Shown: positions 53,614 to 62,499 of the stretch, one piece after another
Layout: each line of letters begins with the position of its first letter
Numbering within the stretch: the stretch's first letter is position 1
Assembly (NCBI RefSeq): GCF_002843175.1
Contig: NZ_PJEO01000017.1
Location: forward strand, 124,001-188,000
Source: Confluentibacter flavum
GTDB taxonomy: Bacteria > Bacteroidota > Bacteroidia > Flavobacteriales > Flavobacteriaceae
Direction of reading: 5' to 3'
DNA length: 64,000 nucleotides
Translations under genes and position numbers: made by a program
Notes under the pieces: model-generated
What the model was told of the DNA's origin: nothing
What the model saw: only the letters and a program-made list of their open reading frames with translations
Database searches by the model: none

Positions 53614-56430
53614 TCATATTTTTAAAATATAATCCGTTAAGCTTGCATCGTGTTCTAAATTCATCTTTTTTCGAAGTCTATATCGTTTTACCTCTACACT
53701 TCTTGGTGAAATGTTTAGTAGGGGCGCTATTTCTTTAGAAGATAGATTTAACCTCAAGTATGCGCAAAGACGTAGGTCGTTGGATGTTAAAGAAGGATGT
53801 TGCGTTTTTATTTTTTTCAGGAAATCTTTATCTGCGTTATTAAAGGCCTCTTCAAAAGCATGCCAATCGTCAGTATTATTCAAATTTTTATCAATTATCT
53901 TAATAACCTGTTTTAAATTTTTATCGTCTTTTGTTTTTTGTAGCTCTTTTTTAATATTGTTTAAAAATTCATTCTTCTTAATTAAGCTCATCGTAGAAAT
54001 ATCCAATTCCCTATTTTTATTTTCAATATCTTGTTTTAGTTTATCGTTATTAAATCGCATTAATTGCTCTTTATTTTCAAGTTCTTTTAATTCTAATTCT
54101 TGCTGCGTTTTTTGAAGTAATTTTTCCCTTTGCTTTTTATAATATTGTTTGTATATATTATGCATTAAAACAGAGAATAGCAATATAAAGAGAAAGTAAC
54201 CTGCTATTGCTATGTTGGAAATATACCAAGGTCTCTCTATGCTGAATGTATAGCTTTCTGTATTTTCAGAAATTTGATTTCCTAATCGGGACCTAACATA
54301 AAAAGTGTAATTTCCATAAGGTAAATTTTCAAATAGAGCACTTGAATTAGCTGACCATGTACTCCACTCTTCATAAATGCCATTTAACTTAAATTGATAT
54401 TCGGGTATATTATATTTTTCATACTCGGGCGTACTAAATTCTAATTCAATATTGTTTTCATTACTTTTAAAATCACCTGTTAAAGATTTATCTATTAAAT
54501 TGGATTTATAACCATGCTTATAAGTGCTTATTGAAATAGAGGTGATATTAATTTTAAATGGCTTACTAACCATTTTATCTAAGTCAATTAAAATATAGCC
54601 TTGAGAGGTGCCGTACAGATATAAATTATCTTTTAAAAAAGCTATGTTTTCATAACCGGAAACATCATTTCTTAAACTACTAGGCAATGAAATTTTATTA
54701 ATATTAGGAATGTTGCTTAACTTTCTAGGAGATACATAACTAATATTATAATTCGAAAAACCCCATAACTTACCAGATTTAGAATCTACAACCAGTTTTC
54801 CAGAAGTATATTCGTCTTTATTAAATAATTCACTAAAAATGGTGTCTTTAATGAATTTTTGTGCTTTTATATTGTATTTAAAAACACCTTCATTGTAAGC
54901 ATATAAGATATTTCCATTATATTTTATAAGGCTTGATTTAGCCCCTTTTGAAACAGATGTATCTTGAAAAACCGTTTTTACTTTAGTTAAATCGTCCTCT
55001 AGCTTTATTTTAAAAACGCCTTTATATTCATGACTTACAACAACCTCCGTTGAGTTAAGCATTTCAAAATACCTGCTTGAAATATCAAACCCATTAATTT
55101 TATTTTTTAGTTGCCATTTTCCATTAACTTTTTCAATAATATTTAATCCATTATAATTACCTTGTAACAATACATCCTTTTTGTTCTCAATTCTTTTTAT
55201 CCCCCACGTTCCTAAAACATCAATTGCCAACTTAGCCTCTCTTTCTTCTATAAGAAAAGTTCCGGAATTATGACCGCAAAACAGCGTGTTGTCTATATTA
55301 GTTAAACACCAAACAGCCCCTTGAGTGCCATCAATTAATTTAAATTCATCTGTATTGGAGTCTATTGGCTTATAAAACAAACCTTGATTGGTCCCAAGAT
55401 ATAAATATCCGTTAAAATTTATGGAGGTATTTACAGAGCCAACATTTCCATGTTGATCTTCGTATATACTAAATGGAGATTTTATATTTATGCAATTAAT
55501 ACCATTCTCTAAACCTAACCAAATGTTGTTTTCTACGTCTTCAAAAACAGAAAGCACGGTATTATTGCTTAATCCATTAGTATGGTCTATTTGATAGTTA
55601 ATATCTCCCTTAGGTGTTAAGTGAATAACACCACTTGAAATGCTTCCCAATAAAAAACTTTTATCTTTTAATTGAGTACTGCTATAAATTCTAATTTTAG
55701 ACAAAACTGTATTTGCAGAAATCTCCCATTTTTTAAACTCAATGTTTTCCATTTGATAAAAACCATTGTCCTCGGTTTGAAATAAAATGCGACCATGATG
55801 ATAAAAAATATTAACAAGTAAGTTTTCGTTTAAAATGCGATTATTTGAAATTAATTTTGATTTTCCATTTTCAATTTCATATACGCCATCTTTAACGCTT
55901 TGAAAATAAATACTTTCATTGACCTTAAACATTTTATAAATGGTGGTATTCGATGCAATGATTAAATAGGTTTGTTTTTTTTGATTGAAAACATATATTC
56001 TGCTTAATGATTGAAATAAAATAAAATCATCAATAGAAATAATTTTCCAAATTTCTTCATCATCTAGAAAAGAAATACCTAGTTTTTCGGAAAGTGAGGT
56101 ATATTCTAATTTACCGTAGCTATTTCTATTCCAATAACCAAATTCTCTATAACTACCGGTATAAATGGTGTTGTCAATTACTTCTACAGATCGTATAGTG
56201 GTTTGGTTTATAGAGGTATAAAGCGTCCATTTTGCGCCATTAAATTCTAAAAGACCTTTATTGTTAGCAGCATAAATATACTTTTCCTTAGATTGTGAAA
56301 TCGACCAATTTTGATTTTCAGCTTTATAATCTGCTGGCGTATAAACTTGAATAGGTGGGCGTTCTTGAGATTCCAAGAAGAAACAAGTATAAAATATAAA
56401 AAGAAAGAAAATTAGTTTAGTTGGCCCCAA
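53614..56430 (-). CDS. Membrane sensor-regulator: beta-propeller, Y_Y_Y and LuxR-type HTH
   Basis: The 938-residue protein begins at a TTG (56430); a stop lies ten codons upstream and no ATG occurs between. A signal/membrane segment (LIFFLFIFYTCFFLES) leads into a periplasmic beta-propeller (to about 640; for example NNTVLSVFEDVENNIWLGLENG). A Y_Y_Y domain spans about 658-734, a membrane helix 738-757 and a coiled coil 760-845. A C-terminal HTH (878-938, NDLRLCAYLRLNLSSKEIAP, PRSVEVKRYRLRKKM) completes it. There is no histidine kinase or receiver domain, so it is not a classical hybrid two-component protein. It is adjacent to susC and likely controls the glucan locus. Confidence 0.88.
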   Translation of the reverse strand: MGPTKLIFFLFIFYTCFFLESQERPPIQVYTPADYKAENQNWSISQSKEKYIYAANNKGLLEFNGAKWTLYTSINQTTIRSVEVIDNTIYTGSYREFGYWNRNSYGKLEYTSLSEKLGISFLDDEEIWKIISIDDFILFQSLSRIYVFNQKKQTYLIIASNTTIYKMFKVNESIYFQSVKDGVYEIENGKSKLISNNRILNENLLVNIFYHHGRILFQTEDNGFYQMENIEFKKWEISANTVLSKIRIYSSTQLKDKSFLLGSISSGVIHLTPKGDINYQIDHTNGLSNNTVLSVFEDVENNIWLGLENGINCINIKSPFSIYEDQHGNVGSVNTSINFNGYLYLGTNQGLFYKPIDSNTDEFKLIDGTQGAVWCLTNIDNTLFCGHNSGTFLIEEREAKLAIDVLGTWGIKRIENKKDVLLQGNYNGLNIIEKVNGKWQLKNKINGFDISSRYFEMLNSTEVVVSHEYKGVFKIKLEDDLTKVKTVFQDTSVSKGAKSSLIKYNGNILYAYNEGVFKYNIKAQKFIKDTIFSELFNKDEYTSGKLVVDSKSGKLWGFSNYNISYVSPRKLSNIPNINKISLPSSLRNDVSGYENIAFLKDNLYLYGTSQGYILIDLDKMVSKPFKINITSISISTYKHGYKSNLIDKSLTGDFKSNENNIELEFSTPEYEKYNIPEYQFKLNGIYEEWSTWSANSSALFENLPYGNYTFYVRSRLGNQISENTESYTFSIERPWYISNIAIAGYFLFILLFSVLMHNIYKQYYKKQREKLLQKTQQELELKELENKEQLMRFNNDKLKQDIENKNRELDISTMSLIKKNEFLNNIKKELQKTKDDKNLKQVIKIIDKNLNNTDDWHAFEEAFNNADKDFLKKIKTQHPSLTSNDLRLCAYLRLNLSSKEIAPLLNISPRSVEVKRYRLRKKMNLEHDASLTDYILKI

Positions 56431-56766
56431 AACAAAATTTGTTATGTCACTAATTTAATAAAAATAAGGCAATAAAGAATTTTTATAAACGAACTATCCT
56501 CGAGGCAGAGCCATAGCGATATTTCCCTCGTTTCATTTTGAACTTTGTACCAAAAATCAAAATTCTCTATTTGGATTCCCTCCCGATAGCTATCGGGATT
56601 CACGGGAAATCGAAGATTCGACGAAGTCAATGACAATTTCAACGGAAACCCCGACGCAAAGCGTCGAGGAATTCTTTTCGATTAAAGTATTGTAATTACT
56701 AAAAGGATGAAAACAAAAAACCCATGAAAAGTTTCATGGGTTCTAATTATTCTTTTTATGATTAAA
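56431..56766. repeat. 336-base gap with dispersed intergenic repeat
   Basis: The gap has an 18-base perfect palindrome TCCCGATAGCTATCGGGA at 56581-56598. A CGACGC-AAA-GCGTCG hairpin lies at 56652-56666. AATGACAATTTCAA at 56629-56642 is identical to a block near tRNA-Cys. I see no coding potential beyond a chance 66-codon frame. A terminator for the head-GIN gene is at its right end. Confidence 0.65.
56719..56742 (-). terminator. Terminator of the head-GIN gene
   Basis: AACCCATGAA (56719-56728) pairs with TTCATGGGTT (56733-56742) over a 4-base loop. An A-rich run at 56711-56720 gives a U tract on the minus strand. Confidence 0.87.
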
Positions 56767-57441
56767 TCAATCCATCCGTTTTACTCGACCTCCAAATACC
56801 CTGCTTTCATTAATGGTTTCGGGTTTTCCATAAACAAAGACATCACCACCTGCCCTAATTTTAATATCTACTACTTTAGATGCATTTACGTAAGCTTCAC
56901 CAGCAGCATTAATAGAAACGTCTGCATTTTCAGATTTAAGTTCTTCTCCATGAAAAATACCTCCTGTTAACAACGATACATTTTGCTTTTTTGTAACTCC
57001 AGTAACTTTTATTATACCTCCAGTAACCGCTTTTACATTAACATAGTTAACATCTACACCAACATCTATACTAGCTCCTTCTTGTGCTTTTAAATCTATT
57101 TCAAATTGTTTAAAGGTGTCTTTGGAATGAATTTTAGAGCCTTCATTTGCATCAATAACATCCATTGTTGTGTAGTATAATTTTACTTTGGTAAAGTTAC
57201 CATCAAAAATTTTAGATATTTCCATTTTTATTTTAAGCGTCCCGTTTTTATTATTTACCAAAACACTTTCTGCATGTCCTCCGGTAATAATAATTTTATT
57301 GGCATCAGATTTAATTAATTCTACTTCTATTAAATCGTACACTTTAAGTTCTTTAAAATCTCCAATTTTTTTTTCTATGGGGTTTTGAGCTATAATTACA
57401 GAGGTAATTAAAATTAAAAAAATTGTAAATAAGCGTTTCAT
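56767..57441 (-). CDS. Secreted head-GIN domain protein (DUF2807)
   Basis: The 224-residue protein has a signal peptide (LFTIFLILITSVIIAQ). The body is a repetitive beta-helix with DVGVDVNYVNVKAVTGGIIKVTGVTKKQN, then SLLTGGIFHGEELKSENADVSINAAGEAYVNASKVVDIKIRAGGD-type text (quoted here in part). This is the putative auto-transporter adhesin head GIN domain, DUF2807, frequent in Bacteroidota. The function is unknown. It is monocistronic or follows the YbjQ gene at 48 bases, and is followed by a strong terminator. Confidence 0.85.
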   Translation of the reverse strand: MKRLFTIFLILITSVIIAQNPIEKKIGDFKELKVYDLIEVELIKSDANKIIITGGHAESVLVNNKNGTLKIKMEISKIFDGNFTKVKLYYTTMDVIDANEGSKIHSKDTFKQFEIDLKAQEGASIDVGVDVNYVNVKAVTGGIIKVTGVTKKQNVSLLTGGIFHGEELKSENADVSINAAGEAYVNASKVVDIKIRAGGDVFVYGKPETINESRVFGGRVKRMD

Positions 57442-57489
57442 TTGTGTGTTTTTTTATTAGTTTAAGATATAAACGTAAGTTATCAAAAA

Positions 57490-57798
57490 TTATTCCTTTA
57501 TTTTAACAATGCTAACAGCGGTACCTGTTACAGAAACCGTCACATAATTACTTGCTGTTAACTCAATATCCACTTTTATGCCCACTATGGCGTTAGCATT
57601 CATGTTTTTAGCGTTATTAGCTAATTGTTGAAGTGCTTGCTCTTTTACCTCAGAAACACTTTCACTAATTGCTGTATAATATTTTTGCATGTTAAATGTC
57701 ATTTTCATCTTTTGAATATTTACCGCATGTCCAGAAACGATGCCTTTATATTCAATTACTCTAAAACCTTCAATCGAATTTGTTGTAGTTAAAATCAT
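57490..57798 (-). CDS. YbjQ/UPF0145-family protein
   Basis: The 102-residue protein matches the YbjQ family: TTTNSIEGFRVIEYKGIVSG at the N-terminus, EQALQQLANNAKNMNANAIV (70-90) and a C-terminal beta strand TVSVTGTAVSIVK. It is thought to form a pentameric beta/alpha barrel. A heavy-metal-binding label exists in databases, but I see no cysteine or histidine cluster here, so metal binding is doubtful. It is 48 bases from the head-GIN gene. Confidence 0.9.
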   Translation of the reverse strand: MILTTTNSIEGFRVIEYKGIVSGHAVNIQKMKMTFNMQKYYTAISESVSEVKEQALQQLANNAKNMNANAIVGIKVDIELTASNYVTVSVTGTAVSIVKIKE

Positions 57799-57839
57799 AA
57801 TTAAAATTTTAATTATTAGTATATCAATTTAAAGATATG

Positions 57840-60035
57840 TTACGACTGCTCATTATTCTTTCCTATCAAAATAAAGTCAAGATGTTTTTTAACCAAATCG
57901 GCGTTTTTAACTTTTACAATAACTTCATCACCAAGTTGATACATCATTTTTGTGTTTCTTCCTACCATAGCATATTGTTGTTGGTCAAACGCATAATGGT
58001 CATCTTTCATATCGCGCACACTCACCATCCCTTCACATTTATTTTCTATAATTTCTATGTAAATTCCCCAGTCGGTTACTCCCGAAATAACACCAGTAAA
58101 AGGTTCATCTTTATGATCTTGCATAAATTTAATCTGCATATACTTGATGGAATCCCGTTCAGCTTTAGTGGCCAGATTCTCCATGCTGCTGGAGTGCTGA
58201 CATTTTTCTTCATAAACAGCTTCATTGGCCGATTTTCCACCATCTAAATAAAGTTGTAATAAACGGTGAGCCATCACATCTGGATACCGACGAATGGGCG
58301 ATGTAAAATGACTATAATAATCGAATGCCAAACCATAATGACCTATATTTTGGGTTGTATATTCGGCTTTGCTCATACTTCTAATCGTAAGCGTATCTAC
58401 CAAATTTTGTTCTTTTTTACCAACCACATCTTGTAATAAATAATTAAGTGATGCTGTGGTGGTTTTTTTATCTTTAAAGTTGAGTTTATAACCAAATTTA
58501 GATACAATACTTTGTAGGTTAGCTAGTTTGCTTTCATCTGGTTCATCATGCACTCTATATATAAATGTCTTTTTAACAGACTGTTTTCCAACATATTCCG
58601 ATACTTTTTTATTAGCTAATAACATAAATTCTTCAATAAGTTTATTAGCATCTTTACTCGATTTAAAAAATACACCAACAGGGTTGGCATGCTCATCCAA
58701 ATCAAACTTTACTTCTACTTTATCAAATGAAATAGCACCAGCACTCATACGTTTTTTTCGCATAATTTTAGCTAATTCATTCATTTTTAAAATAGCTTCC
58801 ATAATTTCTGGTGAGGTTTTATATTCTTTACCAGTTAGCGAAACTTCTGGAGGAATGATATTGGATTTAGATTCAATAATACACTGAGCTTCTTCATAAG
58901 CAAAACGAGCATCACTGTAAGTAACCGTTCTTCCAAACCATTGGTTCTTTATTTCAGTTTTATCATTTATATGAAACACCGCAGAAAAAGTTAATTTTTC
59001 TTCATGTGGTCGTAATGAACAGGCATTATTGGATAAAACTTCCGGTAACATAGGAACCACTCTATCCACCAAATAAATAGACGTACCCCGTTGATAAGCT
59101 TCTTCATCTAAAACAGTACCTTCTTGCACATAATGTGATACATCTGCAATATGAATTCCTATTTCATACAAACCATTTTCTAATACTTTATAAGACAAAG
59201 CATCATCAAAATCTTTGGCATCTTTAGGGTCTATGGTAAAAGTTAAGTCTTTACGCATATCCCTTCTATTTGTAATGTCTTCTGCTTTTATAGAGGTATC
59301 AATCTTATTGGCAAAATCTTCTACTTCATGTGGAAATTCATAAGGCAAACCATATTCAGCCAAAATAGAATGAATTTCAGTATTATGATCACCTGGTTTA
59401 CCTAACACTTGAATTACTTTTCCATAAGGAGAATCAGCATTCTCTGGCCAATCTTCTAATTTTACCAATACTTTATCGCCATCTTCAGCTTTAAAGGTTT
59501 TATTGATAGGAATAAAAATATCTTTATACATTTTATTGCTATCTGCTATCACAAAAGCATAATTACTATGAAGCTGAATCACGCCTACATACTCACTTTT
59601 TTCTCGTTTTAGCACTTTAGTGATTTCACCTTCCATACGTCCTTGTTTACGACGTTTATAAACATAGAATTCTACTTCATCACCATGCAATGCTTTATTG
59701 ATGTTATTGGATGCTATAAATACATCTTCATCAAAATCCTCAGATATAATATATCCTGTTCCCTTACCAGATAAATCTAAAGTACCTATATGATATTCTG
59801 CAGTAAAAATAGCTTTGTATTTTCCACGTTCTACTTCTTCAATCTCTTTTTTTCCGTGTAAGTCGTGAAGTTTTTTTATAATTTGATTTCTGCTACTAGC
59901 ATCATTTACATCAAGTTTAGCAGCAATTTGTTTATAATTGTATGATTGATTTCTGTCTTTTTTTAAAATACTTAATATAGTATTTGTGAGGTTAGGAATC
60001 CCTTTATTGGATTTTCCTTTTTTCTTTCTTGTCAT
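57840..60035 (-). CDS. rnr: Ribonuclease R
   Basis: The 731-residue 3'-5' exoribonuclease has an N-terminal winged-helix part and cold-shock domains. The RNB catalytic domain contains FTIDPKDAKDFDDALSYK (clustered aspartates), HIADVSHYVQEGT and LRPHEEKLTFSA. A C-terminal S1 domain ends it (FTGVISGVTDWGIYIEIIEN). It degrades structured RNA, aided by the S1 domain. A promoter-like TAACTTTG lies on the minus strand at 60130-60137. It diverges from rpiB across a 679-base gap. Confidence 0.96.
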   Translation of the reverse strand: MTRKKKGKSNKGIPNLTNTILSILKKDRNQSYNYKQIAAKLDVNDASSRNQIIKKLHDLHGKKEIEEVERGKYKAIFTAEYHIGTLDLSGKGTGYIISEDFDEDVFIASNNINKALHGDEVEFYVYKRRKQGRMEGEITKVLKREKSEYVGVIQLHSNYAFVIADSNKMYKDIFIPINKTFKAEDGDKVLVKLEDWPENADSPYGKVIQVLGKPGDHNTEIHSILAEYGLPYEFPHEVEDFANKIDTSIKAEDITNRRDMRKDLTFTIDPKDAKDFDDALSYKVLENGLYEIGIHIADVSHYVQEGTVLDEEAYQRGTSIYLVDRVVPMLPEVLSNNACSLRPHEEKLTFSAVFHINDKTEIKNQWFGRTVTYSDARFAYEEAQCIIESKSNIIPPEVSLTGKEYKTSPEIMEAILKMNELAKIMRKKRMSAGAISFDKVEVKFDLDEHANPVGVFFKSSKDANKLIEEFMLLANKKVSEYVGKQSVKKTFIYRVHDEPDESKLANLQSIVSKFGYKLNFKDKKTTTASLNYLLQDVVGKKEQNLVDTLTIRSMSKAEYTTQNIGHYGLAFDYYSHFTSPIRRYPDVMAHRLLQLYLDGGKSANEAVYEEKCQHSSSMENLATKAERDSIKYMQIKFMQDHKDEPFTGVISGVTDWGIYIEIIENKCEGMVSVRDMKDDHYAFDQQQYAMVGRNTKMMYQLGDEVIVKVKNADLVKKHLDFILIGKNNEQS

Positions 60036-60129
60036 TTACTTTTTTTAATCTATATATAATCCCTAAGATACTGGAAATTATGTTACAAAATAGCTGTATT
60101 TAAGGAGAAGATTTGCTATTTATTTTTCA

Positions 60130-60137
60130 CAAAGTTA
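60130..60137 (-). promoter_or_regulatory. Candidate rnr promoter -7 element
   Basis: The minus strand reads TAACTTTG (TAnnTTTG), about 95 bases before the rnr start codon. Confidence 0.45.
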
Positions 60138-60680
60138 CATTTTAATTTTTAAACAACATTTTTTTTATGTTATGAAAAGTTAAAATCAACTTATCCACAT
60201 TATATACTATAACAATAAAAACTTTTTTAAAATTTAAAAATTAAATGGTGATTATTATAGTGTGTTAATATGTAGTATAACTTTTTTTAGTTTCATTTTG
60301 ATTACAATTAATTTACATTCTATTGATAGTTAATTAACATAGTAAATTCTTTTAAAAGGTTCATTTTTAAGGATTTTTAATTTTATATGAACAGTTGTTA
60401 ACAACTGTTTTTTATACTTTTTTACTAATAACTTTTTTTTAAAATCTGTTTATATAGTCCTTTTTGTAAGCTTATAAAATGTCTAAAAAAAGTGAGTTAA
60501 ATTTTAGGAAATGATACAGCGGTTTTTGATTGGAAAAATAATTGAATAAACAATATTATAGTTTTATAAAACTATTAACACTTATTAACAAGTAATGAGT
60601 ATGTAATCCACAGTTGTTACCATTCTAGTTTGGTAAAACAATCATTTTAAATGAAATAAAAATGTATTATCCTTATTTCG

Positions 60681-60688
60681 TACCTTTG
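60681..60688 (+). promoter_or_regulatory. rpiB promoter -7 element
   Basis: TACCTTTG matches TAnnTTTG, 26 bases before the rpiB ATG. Confidence 0.55.
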
Positions 60689-60714
60689 TACCATTAAATT
60701 TTAATATAATAGAG

Positions 60715-61149
60715 ATGACAATTTCAATAGGAAATGATCACGCAGGAACGGATTATAAATTCGCTATAAAAGACTATTTAGAAGCTAAAGGATATACCGT
60801 TATTAACCATGGAACTGATGCCAGTAACAGTGTAGATTATGCCGATTTTGTGCATCCTGTAGCAGAGGATGTTGAAAATAATAAGTCAACTTACGGCATT
60901 TTAATATGTGGAAGTGCGAATGGCGTTGCCATAACAGCTAATAAACATCAAAAAATACGTGCAGGCTTGGCTTGGAATAAGGAAGTTGTTCAACTGGTTC
61001 GTGGTCATAATAATGCGAACGTATTATGTATACCAGCTCGTTTTACGGCCATTCACCAAGCAGTGGAAATGGTTGAAACGTTTTTAAATACTGAATTTGA
61101 AGGTGGACGTCACCAAACACGGATAGACAAAATACCTTTATCTTGCTAA
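60715..61149 (+). CDS. rpiB: Ribose-5-phosphate isomerase B
   Basis: The 144-residue protein has ISIGNDHAGTDYKFAIKDYL, HGTDASNSVDYADFVHPVAE, ILICGSANGVAITANKHQKI and RAGLAWNKEVVQLVRGHNNANV. These are canonical RpiB/LacAB motifs; the cysteine in ICGSANG is the likely proton-transfer residue. It interconverts ribose- and ribulose-5-phosphate in the pentose phosphate pathway. Its stop is directly followed by the ATG of the CDF transporter gene, so the two are co-transcribed with the GNAT gene. Confidence 0.96.
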   Translation: MTISIGNDHAGTDYKFAIKDYLEAKGYTVINHGTDASNSVDYADFVHPVAEDVENNKSTYGILICGSANGVAITANKHQKIRAGLAWNKEVVQLVRGHNNANVLCIPARFTAIHQAVEMVETFLNTEFEGGRHQTRIDKIPLSC

Positions 61150-62055
61150 ATGGGTCACTTACATACGCATACTCATAAAAGTAAAAAGGACAAAAACCTT
61201 TTAATTTCTATTTTATTAAATATAGTCATCACAGTTGCGCAAATTATAGGTGGTGTTTTATCAGGTAGTTTGGCTTTATTGAGTGATGCGCTTCATAATT
61301 TTAGTGATGTTTTATCACTTATAGTCAGTTATATTGCTTCCAAATTAGCTAAGAAAAAAGCATCGACAGATAAAACATTTGGATACAAACGCGCTGAAAT
61401 TTTAGCTGCTTTTGTTAATGCGTGTACATTGGTTATAGTGGCGGTATTATTAATAATTGAAGCTATAAAACGTTTTAAAAATCCTGAGGAAATTGAATCT
61501 GGATTGGTTATTTGGTTATCATTCATAGCCATTATAGCCAACGGCGCAAGCGTCTTGCTTTTAAGAGCAGATTCCAAAAATAATATCAATATTAAATCGG
61601 CTTATGTGCATTTGTTAACAGATATGTTGGCAAGTGTCGCTGTTTTAATTGGTGGTTTATTAATGAAATTTTATGAAGTCTATTGGGTAGATAGTGTGCT
61701 TACTTTTTTAATTGCCATCTATTTAATTTGGGTTGGGTTTAGTTTACTTAAAACATCCACACGAATATTAATGCTATTTACTCCAGAACACATAAATATG
61801 GAGAAGGTTGTTGCCGCTGTTAACAATATTCCAAAAGTTAATAAACTACATCATGTTCATATTTGGGGATTGAATGATGATGAGTTTCATTTGGAAGCGC
61901 ATTTAGATTTTACGGAAGATATAACGGTTTCAGAATTCGATGTTATTTTAGATAAAATAGAAGTATTGTTGCGTGATGATTTTAAAATAAACCACATTAC
62001 CATTCAGCCAGAGTTTAATAAGCAAGATGAAAAAGAAATAATTATTCAAGATTAA
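61150..62055 (+). CDS. Cation diffusion facilitator transporter (CzcD/ZitB-like)
   Basis: The 301-residue protein has six membrane helices. Residues 2-10 are histidine-rich (GHLHTHTHK). Metal-site motifs of the CDF family appear as SLALLSDALHNFSDVLSLIV (H-x3-D in helix 2) and AYVHLLTDMLASVAVL (H-x3-D in helix 5). A cytoplasmic C-terminal domain contains HHVHIWGLNDDEFHLEAHLD. It should export zinc or similar divalent ions by proton antiport. It abuts rpiB and shares a base with the GNAT gene. Confidence 0.95.
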   Translation: MGHLHTHTHKSKKDKNLLISILLNIVITVAQIIGGVLSGSLALLSDALHNFSDVLSLIVSYIASKLAKKKASTDKTFGYKRAEILAAFVNACTLVIVAVLLIIEAIKRFKNPEEIESGLVIWLSFIAIIANGASVLLLRADSKNNINIKSAYVHLLTDMLASVAVLIGGLLMKFYEVYWVDSVLTFLIAIYLIWVGFSLLKTSTRILMLFTPEHINMEKVVAAVNNIPKVNKLHHVHIWGLNDDEFHLEAHLDFTEDITVSEFDVILDKIEVLLRDDFKINHITIQPEFNKQDEKEIIIQD

Positions 62056-62498
62056 TGCTGCATATTATCATTAGACCTTTTAATGAATTATCTACTCATG
62101 AATTGTATGCTATTTTACAATTACGAAGCGCCGTTTTTGTAGTAGAGCAAGATTGTGTTTACCAAGATTTAGATGGAAAAGACCAAATAGCCATGCATGT
62201 TTTAGGTATTAAAAATAACAACATTATTGCTTACACACGCGTTTTTAAACCAGGTGATTATTTGGAATATGCTAGTGTAGGGAGGGTTGTGGTTGCCAAA
62301 ACCGAAAGGAATAATAAATATGGCTATGATATTATGAATGCATCTATTAGTGCTATTGAAAAAGAATTTAAAGAAACGACTATAAAAATTTCGGCGCAAG
62401 CGTATTTAAAAGGCTTTTACAACACCATTGGTTTTAAACAAATAGGCGAGGAGTACTTAGAAGATAATATTCCGCACATTTCCATGATAAAGGATTAA
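62055..62498 (+). CDS. GNAT-family acetyltransferase, ElaA-like
   Basis: The 147-residue protein has LSTHELYAILQLRSAVFVVEQDCVYQDLDGKDQIAMHVLG, strongly recalling ElaA, and the acetyl-CoA loop VGRVVVAKTERNNKYGYDIM. YLKGFYNTIGFKQIGEEYLEDNIPHISM closes the fold. The substrate is unknown. It shares a base with the CDF gene stop and ends one base before the convergent LRR gene. Confidence 0.9.
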   Translation: MLHIIIRPFNELSTHELYAILQLRSAVFVVEQDCVYQDLDGKDQIAMHVLGIKNNNIIAYTRVFKPGDYLEYASVGRVVVAKTERNNKYGYDIMNASISAIEKEFKETTIKISAQAYLKGFYNTIGFKQIGEEYLEDNIPHISMIKD

Positions 62499-62499
62499 T

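Larger units (their letters stand above)
60036..60714. other. 679-base AT-rich gap, candidate replication origin
   Basis: There is no coding potential. The gap has TTATCCACA at 60191-60199, a perfect match to the DnaA box, and TAATCCACA at 60604-60612, one mismatch. The 20-base perfect palindrome AACAGTTGTTAACAACTGTT lies at 60390-60409. Repeated ATTAACA units lie near 60334, 60574 and 60584, among long A/T tracts. The outward promoters sit at its edges (60130-60137 minus, 60681-60688 plus), leaving about 540 bases of apparently non-promoter DNA. Genes diverge from it on both sides. That it is oriC is inference. Confidence 0.5.

Noticed and set aside
53711-54115. 134-codon plus-strand frame opposite the regulator
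   Set aside because: It mirrors the coiled-coil and HTH coding region; its phenylalanine/serine-rich composition is what antisense of K/E-rich coils gives.
56442-56642. 66-codon minus-strand frame upstream of the regulator
   Set aside because: It lies over palindromic intergenic repeats, has no recognisable domain and is separated from the regulator frame by stops.
57837-58247. 136-codon plus-strand frame opposite rnr
   Set aside because: It is antisense to the conserved S1 domain of ribonuclease R and has no family resemblance of its own.
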